From NCBI GenBank assembly GCA_049306095.1, contig JBAQPU010000012.1:1-64000 (forward strand): a DNA stretch of 64,000 nt. Direction: 5' to 3'. This DNA comes from UBA2336 sp049306095. Lineage in GTDB: Bacteria > Bacteroidota > Bacteroidia > Cytophagales > Cyclobacteriaceae. Each line of letters starts with the position of its first letter. Position 1 is the first letter of the stretch. The notes beneath the pieces are model-generated. The model did no database searches and had not been told where the DNA came from. It worked only from the letters and a program-made list of their open reading frames with translations. Both the position numbers and the translations under genes were made by a program. Positions 8,106 through 16,414 of this stretch are shown here, piece after piece.

Positions 8106-8552
8106 TTAGTCCAAAACTGACTTTAGCTTCCGGATCATGTTGATCTCAACGATTATTTGGGTAACCAGGCAGGCAATTAAAATACACAACAATAGATAGT
8201 GGACAGAAAAATCAGCCTCCTGGTATTTCCTGAACATTCTCTCAAACTTCAACATTGAAGACATTGAAAAATATAGGAGTATTCCAACGAACAGTCCTGC
8301 TATGGGATTGATAATAGAAACAATAACTGCTAATATTTTATACCTATTCGTTAACAAATCAACAATCAGGTAAGCATAACGGCCTATAAACAGAAGAACG
8401 ATAAGCAGTATTATTCCCTGTCGTGCCCCTATTACATAGTACGTGTCAAGGTTCTGAAAAACTAAAGGATGAAATTGGAATCGGGTGAGTAACCCAATCA
8501 TTATAACGCTGAACAACCCAATAGCCAACCACCAGACCAGATCCCTTTTCAC
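8106..8552 (-). CDS. Small integral membrane protein, function unknown
   Basis: 148 residues from a GTG start at 8552, only 5 bp after the stop of the OmpA-family gene, so probably co-transcribed with it. Four hydrophobic segments: about 7-26, 42-60, 68-98 (broken by NPIAG) and 118-138. The pattern lacks charged residues within helices apart from the loops RNYKILAV/NRYK and FERMFRKYQEADF. I do not recognise a family. It is convergent with queA (14 bp between stops). Confidence 0.6.
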   Translation of the reverse strand: MKRDLVWWLAIGLFSVIMIGLLTRFQFHPLVFQNLDTYYVIGARQGIILLIVLLFIGRYAYLIVDLLTNRYKILAVIVSIINPIAGLFVGILLYFSMSSMLKFERMFRKYQEADFSVHYLLLCILIACLVTQIIVEINMIRKLKSVLD

Positions 8553-8557
8553 ACCCC

Positions 8558-10873
8558 CTACTTTGTATTTCCAGATTCGTTCAGATCAACCAGCCTCACC
8601 TCTACCCTTCGTCCTTCTTCTTTTGTTGTGGCCTGGTCTTTGGTGGCGCCATAACCCTTCGCAACAATTCGCCTGCGCACTATTCCTTTATGATTGAAAT
8701 AATCCAACACGGTAATTGCACGTTTGTTCGAAAGCTCACGATTCAACTCCTCTGTTCCTTCAGCAGAAGCAAACCCCGAAATTTCAACTCCTAAGTCGGG
8801 ATACTTTTGCAACTCGCCCAGCAACCCATCTAACTGGGCGTTGTACTGCGCCTTCAAATCACTTTTCCCCGCATCAAAATACACTTTAGCAAATTTAGCA
8901 AGGGCTGCTTTATCAAACGTAGACACCTTCTTTGGTTGATTCTTTTGCTTCGCGGCTTCTTCCGTTACCTGAAAAGTAGGCAGCGCCAGAATTGTTTTAT
9001 CATCGACCTTTTTCTTTTCAAACTTACTTTCATCGCTCTCATCGTAATAGTATTCGCGGCTGGCCACTTCAAGTTTGGTATTGGTATCATCGAAGTTAAT
9101 ATCTTCGATCGTATTACTCATGTGGATCAGGTCCAGCACATAATCAATGCCTTCCTCATCTCCGGCTGCCACCAGGTCAAGCATCATATCATAAATGTCT
9201 ACGTTACCACTTTGCACCAGTTTCGCTTCGTGTGTTTTTCGTAGATCGGCTTTTACATCTTGATTGGCATCATAAAATGCATTCTTCACTTCAACTTCCT
9301 GCCCCACCACTACATCAAATTGCTTAATGGTTTTCAGGTTAATCTGCTGGTACAATTCATAGAAATAATCCTGATTCGGCACATTAATATTCAACGTGTA
9401 TGGAAGGAAACCTTCCGACTCAATAATCATATCGTAATTTTTTGCAGGCGGAAGAATAATCAGGTAGTTACCGGTTTCAGGATCGGGGTCGTAAACGAAA
9501 TCGAGCTTTTTGTTGGTTTCATTGTCGATCAGGTAAATTTTGGTAGGAATTGGCTTTCCGGTTTCAGAATTTATTATTCTACCCTTGATCATCGTTAAGG
9601 GAATATTGCCCGATCCTTCCGGCATATCCATGTAGTAAATGTCTTGCGAACCGGCACCTCCTTTTCTGTCGGAAGAAAAATAACCACGGGTGCCATCGGC
9701 AATCAATGTAAAATAATTGTCGTTCGCAGTGGTATTGATCGGATAACCCATATTTTCAGGGCGTGTCCATTTATTATTAACCAGTTTGCTGAAGAAGATA
9801 TCGCGACCGCCCATGGTGTTGTGCCCATCGGACGTAAAGAAAATGGTCTTTTTATCGGGGTGAATGTAGGGAGCATCTTCATTTTCCGGAGTATTAATTG
9901 GTGCTCCCAGGTTAGCCGGCTGGCTCCATGCACCGTTCGACTGAAGTTCGATTTTATAAATATCAAGACCGCCTTTTCCGCCCAAGCGGTCGCTGGCAAA
10001 GTAAATCGTTTTGCCATCGGGGGTAATGCTGGCGGTTGATTCTAAATATTTTCCATTCAAGGTGTTGGCGAGAATAGAGGGGCTCGACCAGGTTTCTCCG
10101 GTTTTGTTGATCACAAAGATATTTCCAGGGTCAACAGCACCGCCCATATAAATGAGCATCTTCTGGCCATCTGCGGAAATCCCGGCTGTACCTACGTTAT
10201 ACTGCGATGCCACCGGAACAACCACCGGTTCGCTCCAGGTGCCTGACTTGTTATACGAAATCTGAATTTCTTCAATGAATTTATCACCCGAACGGGTTTT
10301 TCCGGTATTGGGTCGTAAGGCAGTAAAGGCCATCACGCTCTCATCGGCCGAAACCACCGGGTTGTATTCGGTATATTTCGTATTAACGGTCGAGCTGAAA
10401 TTGTTTACAACGGCAGGGCGGTTTACCGACATGAACGTAACCGCGTTGTGACAAATCTCAATGGCGCGGTCGGCTTTGGCCACCAACTTCTTATCCGTTT
10501 TCGATAATTCCCTGAATTGGGTATAGCAATCGATGGCCTTTTGGATTTGCTCGTTTCTCAGGTAAAGTTCACCCAAATCGAAGTGAATAGCATTCGGAAC
10601 GGCTGATCCATTCTTTAAAGCATATTCAAAATATGGAATGGCCTTAGATTGTTCGTCAATGGAAGATGATTTCTGGTAACAAATACCCGTTTTATAGTGA
10701 ACCTGACCATCTTTCTCACCTCCCTGGATGGCTTCCAGAAACTTCGGAAGGGCTTCCTCATAATTGCGTACACCAAAATAACGCTCGGCTTCCGCCAGGG
10801 CTTTGCCCCCTTGGGCATTACAAATAGCTGAAAATGAAAACGTTAAAAAGAATAATGCGAATAGTTTTTTCAT
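8558..10873 (-). CDS. PorE-like envelope protein: TPR, PD40 propeller, carboxypeptidase-regulatory-like and OmpA domains
   Basis: 771 residues with a signal peptide (MKKLFALFFLTFSFSAICNA, cleaved before QGG). TPR-like repeats occupy about 22-140. A propeller of WD40-like/PD40 strands spans about 150-425, with repeated motifs ITPDGKTIYFASDRLGGKGG, DKKTIFFTSDGHNTMGGRD and GTRGYFSSDRKGGAGSQD. A carboxypeptidase-regulatory-like beta domain (about 430-515) follows, then a charged linker and a C-terminal OmpA peptidoglycan-binding domain (about 655-765; ISGFASAEGTEELNRELSNK). The architecture matches PorE, the T9SS-associated protein of Porphyromonas, and many related Bacteroidota OmpA proteins. 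No acceptable lipobox is visible, unlike PorE. Likely periplasmic or outer-membrane associated, bridging to peptidoglycan. Confidence 0.85.
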   Translation of the reverse strand: MKKLFALFFLTFSFSAICNAQGGKALAEAERYFGVRNYEEALPKFLEAIQGGEKDGQVHYKTGICYQKSSSIDEQSKAIPYFEYALKNGSAVPNAIHFDLGELYLRNEQIQKAIDCYTQFRELSKTDKKLVAKADRAIEICHNAVTFMSVNRPAVVNNFSSTVNTKYTEYNPVVSADESVMAFTALRPNTGKTRSGDKFIEEIQISYNKSGTWSEPVVVPVASQYNVGTAGISADGQKMLIYMGGAVDPGNIFVINKTGETWSSPSILANTLNGKYLESTASITPDGKTIYFASDRLGGKGGLDIYKIELQSNGAWSQPANLGAPINTPENEDAPYIHPDKKTIFFTSDGHNTMGGRDIFFSKLVNNKWTRPENMGYPINTTANDNYFTLIADGTRGYFSSDRKGGAGSQDIYYMDMPEGSGNIPLTMIKGRIINSETGKPIPTKIYLIDNETNKKLDFVYDPDPETGNYLIILPPAKNYDMIIESEGFLPYTLNINVPNQDYFYELYQQINLKTIKQFDVVVGQEVEVKNAFYDANQDVKADLRKTHEAKLVQSGNVDIYDMMLDLVAAGDEEGIDYVLDLIHMSNTIEDINFDDTNTKLEVASREYYYDESDESKFEKKKVDDKTILALPTFQVTEEAAKQKNQPKKVSTFDKAALAKFAKVYFDAGKSDLKAQYNAQLDGLLGELQKYPDLGVEISGFASAEGTEELNRELSNKRAITVLDYFNHKGIVRRRIVAKGYGATKDQATTKEEGRRVEVRLVDLNESGNTK

Positions 10874-10942
10874 AAGTAAGTAAACTAAAAATTAAGGCAA
10901 GTCTAATGCTTTAACCGCCACCGAATGTGACAATTTAAGAGC

Positions 10943-10950
10943 CAAACTTA
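10943..10950 (-). promoter_or_regulatory. Candidate -7 box for the OmpA-family gene
   Basis: On the minus strand TAAGTTTG matches TAnnTTTG exactly, about 70 bases upstream of the start codon at 10873. No good TTTG lies 19 bases upstream of it (a TTG is about 4 bases off the expected place), so support is partial. The rest of the 235-bp gap to 11108 shows only AT-rich sequence. Confidence 0.3.
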
Positions 10951-11108
10951 CAAATAGCTAAAATAAATTATTACAAGAAGTTTACCCGTATTAACTTAAA
11001 GCGATTCTTTAATTAATTTAGGCTAAAATAGCTCATTGTTAAAATTTTGTGCCTGTTTAGGAAATACAAGCAGGAATATCGAATTTTAAGTTGACTTGCC
11101 GAAAAAAT

Positions 11109-14100
11109 ATGAAGGGTAAACAGCTATTGCATCGAATCTTTTCCATTGAAGAGGGCGAAACCGGACGAGTTGGGCTTCTCCTGATCATGAGCTTTTTCAT
11201 GGGTGCCTTTCTGGCTACGTTTAGTGTTGCCGCCCAAACCTTGTTTCTAAAAACATTTAGTGGCAAGGATGACCTGCCAACAGCATTCGTGATTTCCGGC
11301 TTGTTTGGCCTGATTGCCACATTTATTTACAACTTTCTTCAAACCCGCATTCCCTTTCGGGTTTTAGCCTTGCTAAGTTTACTGACTGTTACCGTCATTA
11401 CGGGTTTTATTGAATTCGGTGACCAATTGGGCGCTAACCCAAGGCAGATTTACTTTTTTGGATTCACGCAGTTAGCTCCGTTTACACTGATTATTCTTCT
11501 TGTATTCTGGGGTGCATTTAACCGGATGTTTAATGTAAAGCAAAGTAAGCGCCTGCTGGGTAGCGTAGACCAGGGCGCTTTGTTTGCCTCTTTGATTTCT
11601 TTCTTCTCTATCCCCTTTGTGCTGAATGTTATTCAGGTTGAAGCGCTTTACACGGTAGGGCTGGTAAGCATTTCAATCTTTACGATACTCTTTGTTGTGT
11701 TATCATCAAAATATGCGGGTGAATCGTGGTCGCTTAAGGTTGAGCGTGAACAAAATCAAAAACTCACCGTGGGCGCATTCTTCAAAAACCGGTATGTGTT
11801 GTTCCTGGCGCTCTTTATAATCGCGGCCATGGTGGCGTTTAACTTTATCGACTATTCCTTTTTGAATGCCTCAACCCAATATTTTAGCGGAGCAAACGCT
11901 GAAAAACTTCCAAAGTTTTTGGCGTTGTTTGAAGCAACAGCGGTAATTTTTAGTTTCTTATTCCAAACCTTTGCAGCCGATCGGGTTATTGCCGATTACG
12001 GCCTAAAAGTATCGGTACTGGTGAACCCTGTTCTGATTGCCATTTTTACTATTGTGGCTCTTGTAATAGGGTTAGTGTTTGGATACGATCCCGCGAGTTC
12101 ATCGTTTGTTATCTTCTTCATTATGGTGGCGATGAGCAAGTTGTTCATCTTGTCGGTAAAGGAATCGTTAGACGAACCTTCCTTCAAACTTTACCTTCTT
12201 CCCATTGAAACAAATATTAAACTGGATGTACAAACAAAGCTGGAGGGTACCATAACAGCTTTTGCGACCATTGTAGCGGGTGGATTGATTGTATTGATCA
12301 ACAAGGTGCAGTTGTCAGACCTTATCTACATGACTGTATTTGCCATCCCACTTATTGCTTTCTGGTATCTGGTGGCGAGCCGGTTATACAATAGTTACCG
12401 TCAAACTCTTCAAAGTACCCTCGTTAAAAACAAGGCTAAGGTTGAACACCGCGATGAACGCGAATACACGGTTGATAAAGTATTGGAAAAAGAAGTCAAT
12501 AGTTCAGCAGAAGATAAAGTAATCTATGGACTGAAATTGATGGAAAAACTGGAGCCGGCCTTGTTTGAAAATGCTGTAATCCGGTTAACGGAAAGTCACT
12601 ATCCGAAAGTTAAAGCCTTCGCAATTGAAAAAATTCAATCCCTGGGTGTCGATAAAGATGCGCTGGTTAACCCCGAAATTAAAAGCCTGGCAAAATCGGC
12701 ACAGGGCGAACTGGAAGACAGCGACTTATTATCCATATCGACCGATAAGTTAATCAAGTTAAGCAAGGCCATTAAACCGGCCGACAGGGTTTTGGCAGCC
12801 AAACTTTTACGGAAATTGATCAGTCAGCGTACGATTTTCATTCTGTTGGAATTACTGCGCGACATGAGTCCGTTAGTTCGCCATGAAGCACTGGTCACTG
12901 CGCGAAAAGTTAAACGACCCGAAACCTGGTCGGTATTAATTGAATTACTATCCTCACCCATGTTTGGTCACGATGCTGCCGCTGCGCTTATTGAAGCCGG
13001 TGAGGCCGCATTACCAACCTTAGAAACTGCTTTCCATAAATCGGGTCAGACCGATCTTGTTATGTTGCGCATCGTTCAGATCATGGGAAGAATAGGGGGC
13101 GACCAGGCGTTAGATTTATTATGGAAGAAAGCCGATTACCCCGATAAACGCATCGTTAAGCAAATTTTATACTCCCTTCGATACATTAATTATAGAGCCA
13201 CCGGCAGGCAGGCCCAACAGGTTACCGATTTGCTGGAAACCGAGTTAGGCAAAACGCTCTGGAACCTGGCTGCCCTCAACGAACTTCCAGAAACAGAAGA
13301 GTTCCTGTTATTACGGCAAGCACTGCGGGAAGAGATCCGTGGAAACTTCGATCACGTAACCATGTTGCTCTCTATATTATATGACCCCGAAGCCGTACAA
13401 CTGGTGCGTGAAAATATCGAATCAGGCGATCCGAATGGTGTTGCCTATGCGCTGGAGCTGATGGATTTATTTGTAGAACAGGATCTTAAGCCCAAACTCT
13501 TTCCCCTATTCGATGATATTCCGGTTGAAAAGAAATTGGAAGAACTTCAGATTTTCTTCCCGCGCGAAAACTATAATCCCATTCAGGTGATCAACTACAT
13601 CCTGAACCGCGATTTCAACATGAATAACCGGTGGACAAAAGTGTGCGCAGTGTACGCCTCTGCTTACATTAAAAATTTCAGGGTAAGCCGCGGTTTAATT
13701 GCTCAAATGTTTAACCATGATAAGTTACTGCAGGAGTCAGCCGCCTGGGTAATTTACAACAAGGACAAAACTTTCTACAAAGTTGTTACCGATCGCCTGC
13801 CGAACCGGGATAAAAAATTTCTTGATTCATCGATTGAAAACAATCAATTGCTGGATGGTTTAGATGACGGCTTTTTCCTCGGTATTGAAATGGTGTTATT
13901 CCTGAAACAACTTCCGGAATTTAAAAATATCAATGGCGTATTGCTGGCCGATTTGTTTGACAAGATTTCACCGCTGGACATGCAGTTTGGAGAAAAAATT
14001 ACCCTCGACTCAAAAGATCAGACCAACCCTATTTTAATTGTAGCGCACGGTGAAGTGAAACTTAAAAATGGCGATTCGCCCGTTGCGTTGCTTAAAAAAG

Positions 14101-14300
14101 GAAATGTCTATGGCGATATCTTCCAAAACGGACCTGCCCAACAAATTACCGGCTTGGAAGCAACCGAACGATCCATTGTTTTTAAAATTAACCTGGCCGA
14201 TTTCTATTTTGTAATGGCCAACCACCACGAATTAGTGGAAGGACTGATTAAAAATGTAACACAGGGCAGTTCCATGTTGCACGTTCAAAGTTTGAAGTAA
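11109..14300 (+). CDS. MFS/NTT-like transporter fused to HEAT repeats and a cNMP-binding-like domain
   Basis: 1063 residues from the ATG at 11109; an upstream TTG at 11091 is a less likely start. The first 425 residues hold about 12 hydrophobic helices arranged like nucleotide-transporter (NTT/Npt1) and MFS proteins, opening with EEGETGRVGLLLIMSFFMGA. About 440-800 are HEAT-like helical repeats (for example LLRDMSPLVRHEALVTARKV). The end, about 930-1060, looks like a cyclic-nucleotide-binding-type beta roll (FDKISPLDMQFGEKITLD, HGEVKLKNGDSPVALLKKGN, VYGDIF). Transport substrate and ligand cannot be read. It is the first gene of the same-strand run leading into the TIR-like and nSTAND genes, 2 bp before the four-helix-bundle gene. 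A membrane sensor or regulated carrier is the best inference. Confidence 0.75.
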   Translation: MKGKQLLHRIFSIEEGETGRVGLLLIMSFFMGAFLATFSVAAQTLFLKTFSGKDDLPTAFVISGLFGLIATFIYNFLQTRIPFRVLALLSLLTVTVITGFIEFGDQLGANPRQIYFFGFTQLAPFTLIILLVFWGAFNRMFNVKQSKRLLGSVDQGALFASLISFFSIPFVLNVIQVEALYTVGLVSISIFTILFVVLSSKYAGESWSLKVEREQNQKLTVGAFFKNRYVLFLALFIIAAMVAFNFIDYSFLNASTQYFSGANAEKLPKFLALFEATAVIFSFLFQTFAADRVIADYGLKVSVLVNPVLIAIFTIVALVIGLVFGYDPASSSFVIFFIMVAMSKLFILSVKESLDEPSFKLYLLPIETNIKLDVQTKLEGTITAFATIVAGGLIVLINKVQLSDLIYMTVFAIPLIAFWYLVASRLYNSYRQTLQSTLVKNKAKVEHRDEREYTVDKVLEKEVNSSAEDKVIYGLKLMEKLEPALFENAVIRLTESHYPKVKAFAIEKIQSLGVDKDALVNPEIKSLAKSAQGELEDSDLLSISTDKLIKLSKAIKPADRVLAAKLLRKLISQRTIFILLELLRDMSPLVRHEALVTARKVKRPETWSVLIELLSSPMFGHDAAAALIEAGEAALPTLETAFHKSGQTDLVMLRIVQIMGRIGGDQALDLLWKKADYPDKRIVKQILYSLRYINYRATGRQAQQVTDLLETELGKTLWNLAALNELPETEEFLLLRQALREEIRGNFDHVTMLLSILYDPEAVQLVRENIESGDPNGVAYALELMDLFVEQDLKPKLFPLFDDIPVEKKLEELQIFFPRENYNPIQVINYILNRDFNMNNRWTKVCAVYASAYIKNFRVSRGLIAQMFNHDKLLQESAAWVIYNKDKTFYKVVTDRLPNRDKKFLDSSIENNQLLDGLDDGFFLGIEMVLFLKQLPEFKNINGVLLADLFDKISPLDMQFGEKITLDSKDQTNPILIVAHGEVKLKNGDSPVALLKKGNVYGDIFQNGPAQQITGLEATERSIVFKINLADFYFVMANHHELVEGLIKNVTQGSSMLHVQSLK

Positions 14301-14302
14301 GA

Positions 14303-14725
14303 ATGGCAACTTTTAAAACATTTGAAGAAATGGAAGTTTGGCAACTGGCTCGGGTCTTTGCGAAAACTATCTATGCCATGACCAAAGAAGGGACTTTTTC
14401 AAAAGATTTTGAACTGAAGAACCAAATCAACAAGTCTTGTGGTTCCATTATGGACAATATTGTGGAAGGTTTTGAACACGGGGGAAATAAAGAGTTTGTG
14501 ATGTTTTTATCGATTGCGAAGGGTTCTGCTGGTGAAGCTAAATCACAACTTTATAGAGCGTACGACAGAAACCATATTTCAAAAAATGAATTTGAAACCT
14601 TAACAGCAGAAGTAGAACAAATTTCTAAAAAGATTTCAGGCCTTATTAAATACTTAAATTCTTCTGACCTGAAAGGGGTAAAGTTTATCCGTGAACCTGA
14701 AGAAGACTACAACCTTGAACCTTGA
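14303..14725 (+). CDS. Four-helix-bundle protein (S23/IVP family)
   Basis: 140 residues. It reads FEEMEVWQLARVFAKTIYAM, then FELKNQINKSCGSIMDNIVE, GFEHGGNKEFVMFLSIAKGS and AGEAKSQLYRAYDRNHIS, the standard motifs of the S23/four-helix-bundle family first seen in 23S rRNA intervening sequences and related to the Avd protein of diversity-generating retroelements. It is not inside an rRNA gene here, and no reverse transcriptase is nearby. Its last codons (N-L-E-P-stop) are the first two units of the heptamer repeat that follows. It starts 2 bp after the upstream gene. Function in this standalone setting is unknown; it may have been inserted as a cassette with the repeat. Confidence 0.85.
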   Translation: MATFKTFEEMEVWQLARVFAKTIYAMTKEGTFSKDFELKNQINKSCGSIMDNIVEGFEHGGNKEFVMFLSIAKGSAGEAKSQLYRAYDRNHISKNEFETLTAEVEQISKKISGLIKYLNSSDLKGVKFIREPEEDYNLEP

Positions 14726-14878
14726 ACATTGAACATTGAACCTTAAACCTTAAACCTTAAACCTTGAACCTTGAACATTAAACATTGAACATTGAACCTT
14801 AAACCTTAAACCTTGAACCTTGAACCTTAAACATTAAACATTGAACCTTAAACCTTAAACCTTGAACCTTGAACCTTG
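14711..14878 (+). repeat. Tandem heptamer repeat, 24 units, consensus AAC(C/A)TT(G/A)
   Basis: 24 consecutive 7-bp units without a single indel fill 168 bases. Only two positions vary, giving four unit types: AACCTTG, AACCTTA, AACATTG and AACATTA. Writing them as G, A, g, a gives GGggAAA GGaggAA GGAagAA GGG, so a 49-bp (seven-unit) higher-order period is visible. The first two units encode the C-terminus and stop of the four-helix-bundle gene; the last ends 13 bases before the ATG of the TIR-like gene. Confidence 0.95.
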
Positions 14879-14891
14879 AACACTACAGGAT

Positions 14892-16334
14892 ATGAAATTT
14901 GAATTAGACGTACTAATACTTTTTGCCGACCGCGATAACGAAGCTGCCATAAAAGGACAGGCAGGTTGGGTAACACACTTTAAAAAATTCCTCGAACTCA
15001 TGCTGCTTCAGGTATTGGGTGAAAAACCAAAAATTTTATTGAAAAGCGAGTTCGACAACATGGCTTCACCTAAACTGGACAACGCTGCGGTGTTGGTTAG
15101 TATTCTGTCGCCCGATTTTATTAAGTCGGGTCAATGCCTCGATAACCTGGAAGCCTTTCACAAAGCAGCTGAAGCTTCCGGAAAAAACCGAAACCGTGTA
15201 TTTAAAGTATTCAAAACACCACTTTCAAGTACCGAACAGCCTCCACGTCTGCGCGAATTGATTGGGTATGAAATGTACCAACTCGATTCTGATTCTGGCG
15301 AGGTGCGCGAATACACCGATTACTTCAGTACCGAAGCCGAACGCCAGTACTGGATGAAGATGGTGGACTTGGCGTACGACATTTTTGATACCCTGCTGGA
15401 ACTGCGTGATGGCGAAAGAAAATCGGAAATAAAAAATATTTACAGGCGCAAAACTATTTACCTGGCCGAAACCGGTCACGATCTTTCTGTGCAGCGCAAC
15501 ATCATCAAGCGCGAACTGCAACGCCACGGCTACATCGTGCTTCCCAATCAAACACTTCCCGGGTTTGCCAATGACCTGGAGAAAATGGTGCGCAAAGACC
15601 TGGAAGAATCCAATCTCTCCATTCACCTGGTGGGGAGCGCCTACGGTGAAATACCCGAAGGTGCCGACCGTTCCATTGTCGATCTGCAAAACAGGTTTGC
15701 CGCAGAAAAAAGTCAGCAGGTAAGCAAAGATAAATTTTCGCGTTTGATTTGGATTTCACCCACGCTCGTAAATGCCAGCGAACGCCAACGGGCTTTCATT
15801 GAAAACCTGAAACGCGATGTGGATGCACAAGAGGGTGCAGAGATTTTACAAACTCCGTTAGAAGATTTTAAAAACATTGTTCGCGAAGAACTCATGGAAA
15901 CTCATGAGAAGAAAGCGTTGGATGATACGGGTGGTAAATCGATATACCTCGTACACGACCGCATTGATCACCAGGATGTGAAACCCATCATCGAAGCGAT
16001 TGAACGGAATGGTTACAAAGTATTAATACCCGAATTTGAAGGAGAACTTCTCGATCTCCGCCAAAAACATATCGATAACCTTCGTAACTTCGATGCTGCC
16101 ATTATTTACAAAGGAAAAGTAAATGAACAGTGGGTGCGCATGAAAGTACTCGACCTGCTAAAAGCCCCGGGCTTCGGAAGAAAAAAACCCATCAAAGGAA
16201 AAGCATTGTTTACAGCCCCCGGTTCCAGGGTTAACCTGGATGCATTCAAAAATCAAAACCTGCGTGTTGTTGAGAGTGATCTCCGCGACTCCGCGCAATC
16301 GATAAAATCATTGTTGGATGAATTTGGTAGTTAA
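14892..16334 (+). CDS. Three-module TIR-like protein associated with nSTAND1 NTPase
   Basis: 480 residues, no signal peptide or membrane helix, so probably cytoplasmic. Module 1 (about 1-135) is TIR-like: DVLILFADRDNEA (box 1), then AAVLVSILSPDFIKSGQCLD and NLEAF, where the Glu in CLDNLEAF is in the place of the NADase Glu of TIR enzymes. Module 2 (about 185-275) reads KTIYLAETGHDLSVQRNIIK, ELQRHGYIVLP and IHLVGSAYGEIPEGADRSIV, a DUF4062/TIR-like form common next to nSTAND proteins. Module 3 (about 349-445) repeats the fold: KSIYLVHDRIDHQDVKPIIE, NGYKVLIPEFEG, NFDAAIIYKG. The next gene encodes the NTPase. TIR NAD-cleaving activity is plausible from the family but unproven, and the Glu assignment needs a structure model. 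Confidence 0.75.
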   Translation: MKFELDVLILFADRDNEAAIKGQAGWVTHFKKFLELMLLQVLGEKPKILLKSEFDNMASPKLDNAAVLVSILSPDFIKSGQCLDNLEAFHKAAEASGKNRNRVFKVFKTPLSSTEQPPRLRELIGYEMYQLDSDSGEVREYTDYFSTEAERQYWMKMVDLAYDIFDTLLELRDGERKSEIKNIYRRKTIYLAETGHDLSVQRNIIKRELQRHGYIVLPNQTLPGFANDLEKMVRKDLEESNLSIHLVGSAYGEIPEGADRSIVDLQNRFAAEKSQQVSKDKFSRLIWISPTLVNASERQRAFIENLKRDVDAQEGAEILQTPLEDFKNIVREELMETHEKKALDDTGGKSIYLVHDRIDHQDVKPIIEAIERNGYKVLIPEFEGELLDLRQKHIDNLRNFDAAIIYKGKVNEQWVRMKVLDLLKAPGFGRKKPIKGKALFTAPGSRVNLDAFKNQNLRVVESDLRDSAQSIKSLLDEFGS

Positions 16335-16374
16335 TTAAAAGGTTGATGATGCAGGCGTTGGATCTGATCCAAAC

Positions 16375-16410
16375 CTAAAATCGTAAATCTAAAATCGTAA
16401 ATCTAAAATC
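16375..16410 (+). repeat. 14-bp tandem repeat, about 2.6 copies
   Basis: CTAAAATCGTAAAT occurs at 16375-16388 and 16389-16402, followed by a partial copy CTAAAATC to 16410. It ends 4 bases before the ATG of the nSTAND gene at 16415, so it occupies the translation-initiation region. It is the only feature in the 80-bp gap after the TIR-like gene. Confidence 0.9.
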
Positions 16411-16414
16411 ATAT

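Noticed and set aside
8724..10039. Long open frames on the plus strand opposite the OmpA-family gene (and similar ones opposite other large genes)
   Set aside because: They have no start context or recognisable domains, and the minus strand carries strong family motifs; they are shadows of the coding strand.
14303..14725. Diversity-generating retroelement (Avd-like accessory protein)
   Set aside because: No reverse transcriptase and no template/variable repeat pair are present in the window; only the family relationship remains.
14711..14878. Possible CRISPR array
   Set aside because: Units are 7 bp and contiguous, with no spacers and no cas genes nearby; it is a plain tandem repeat.
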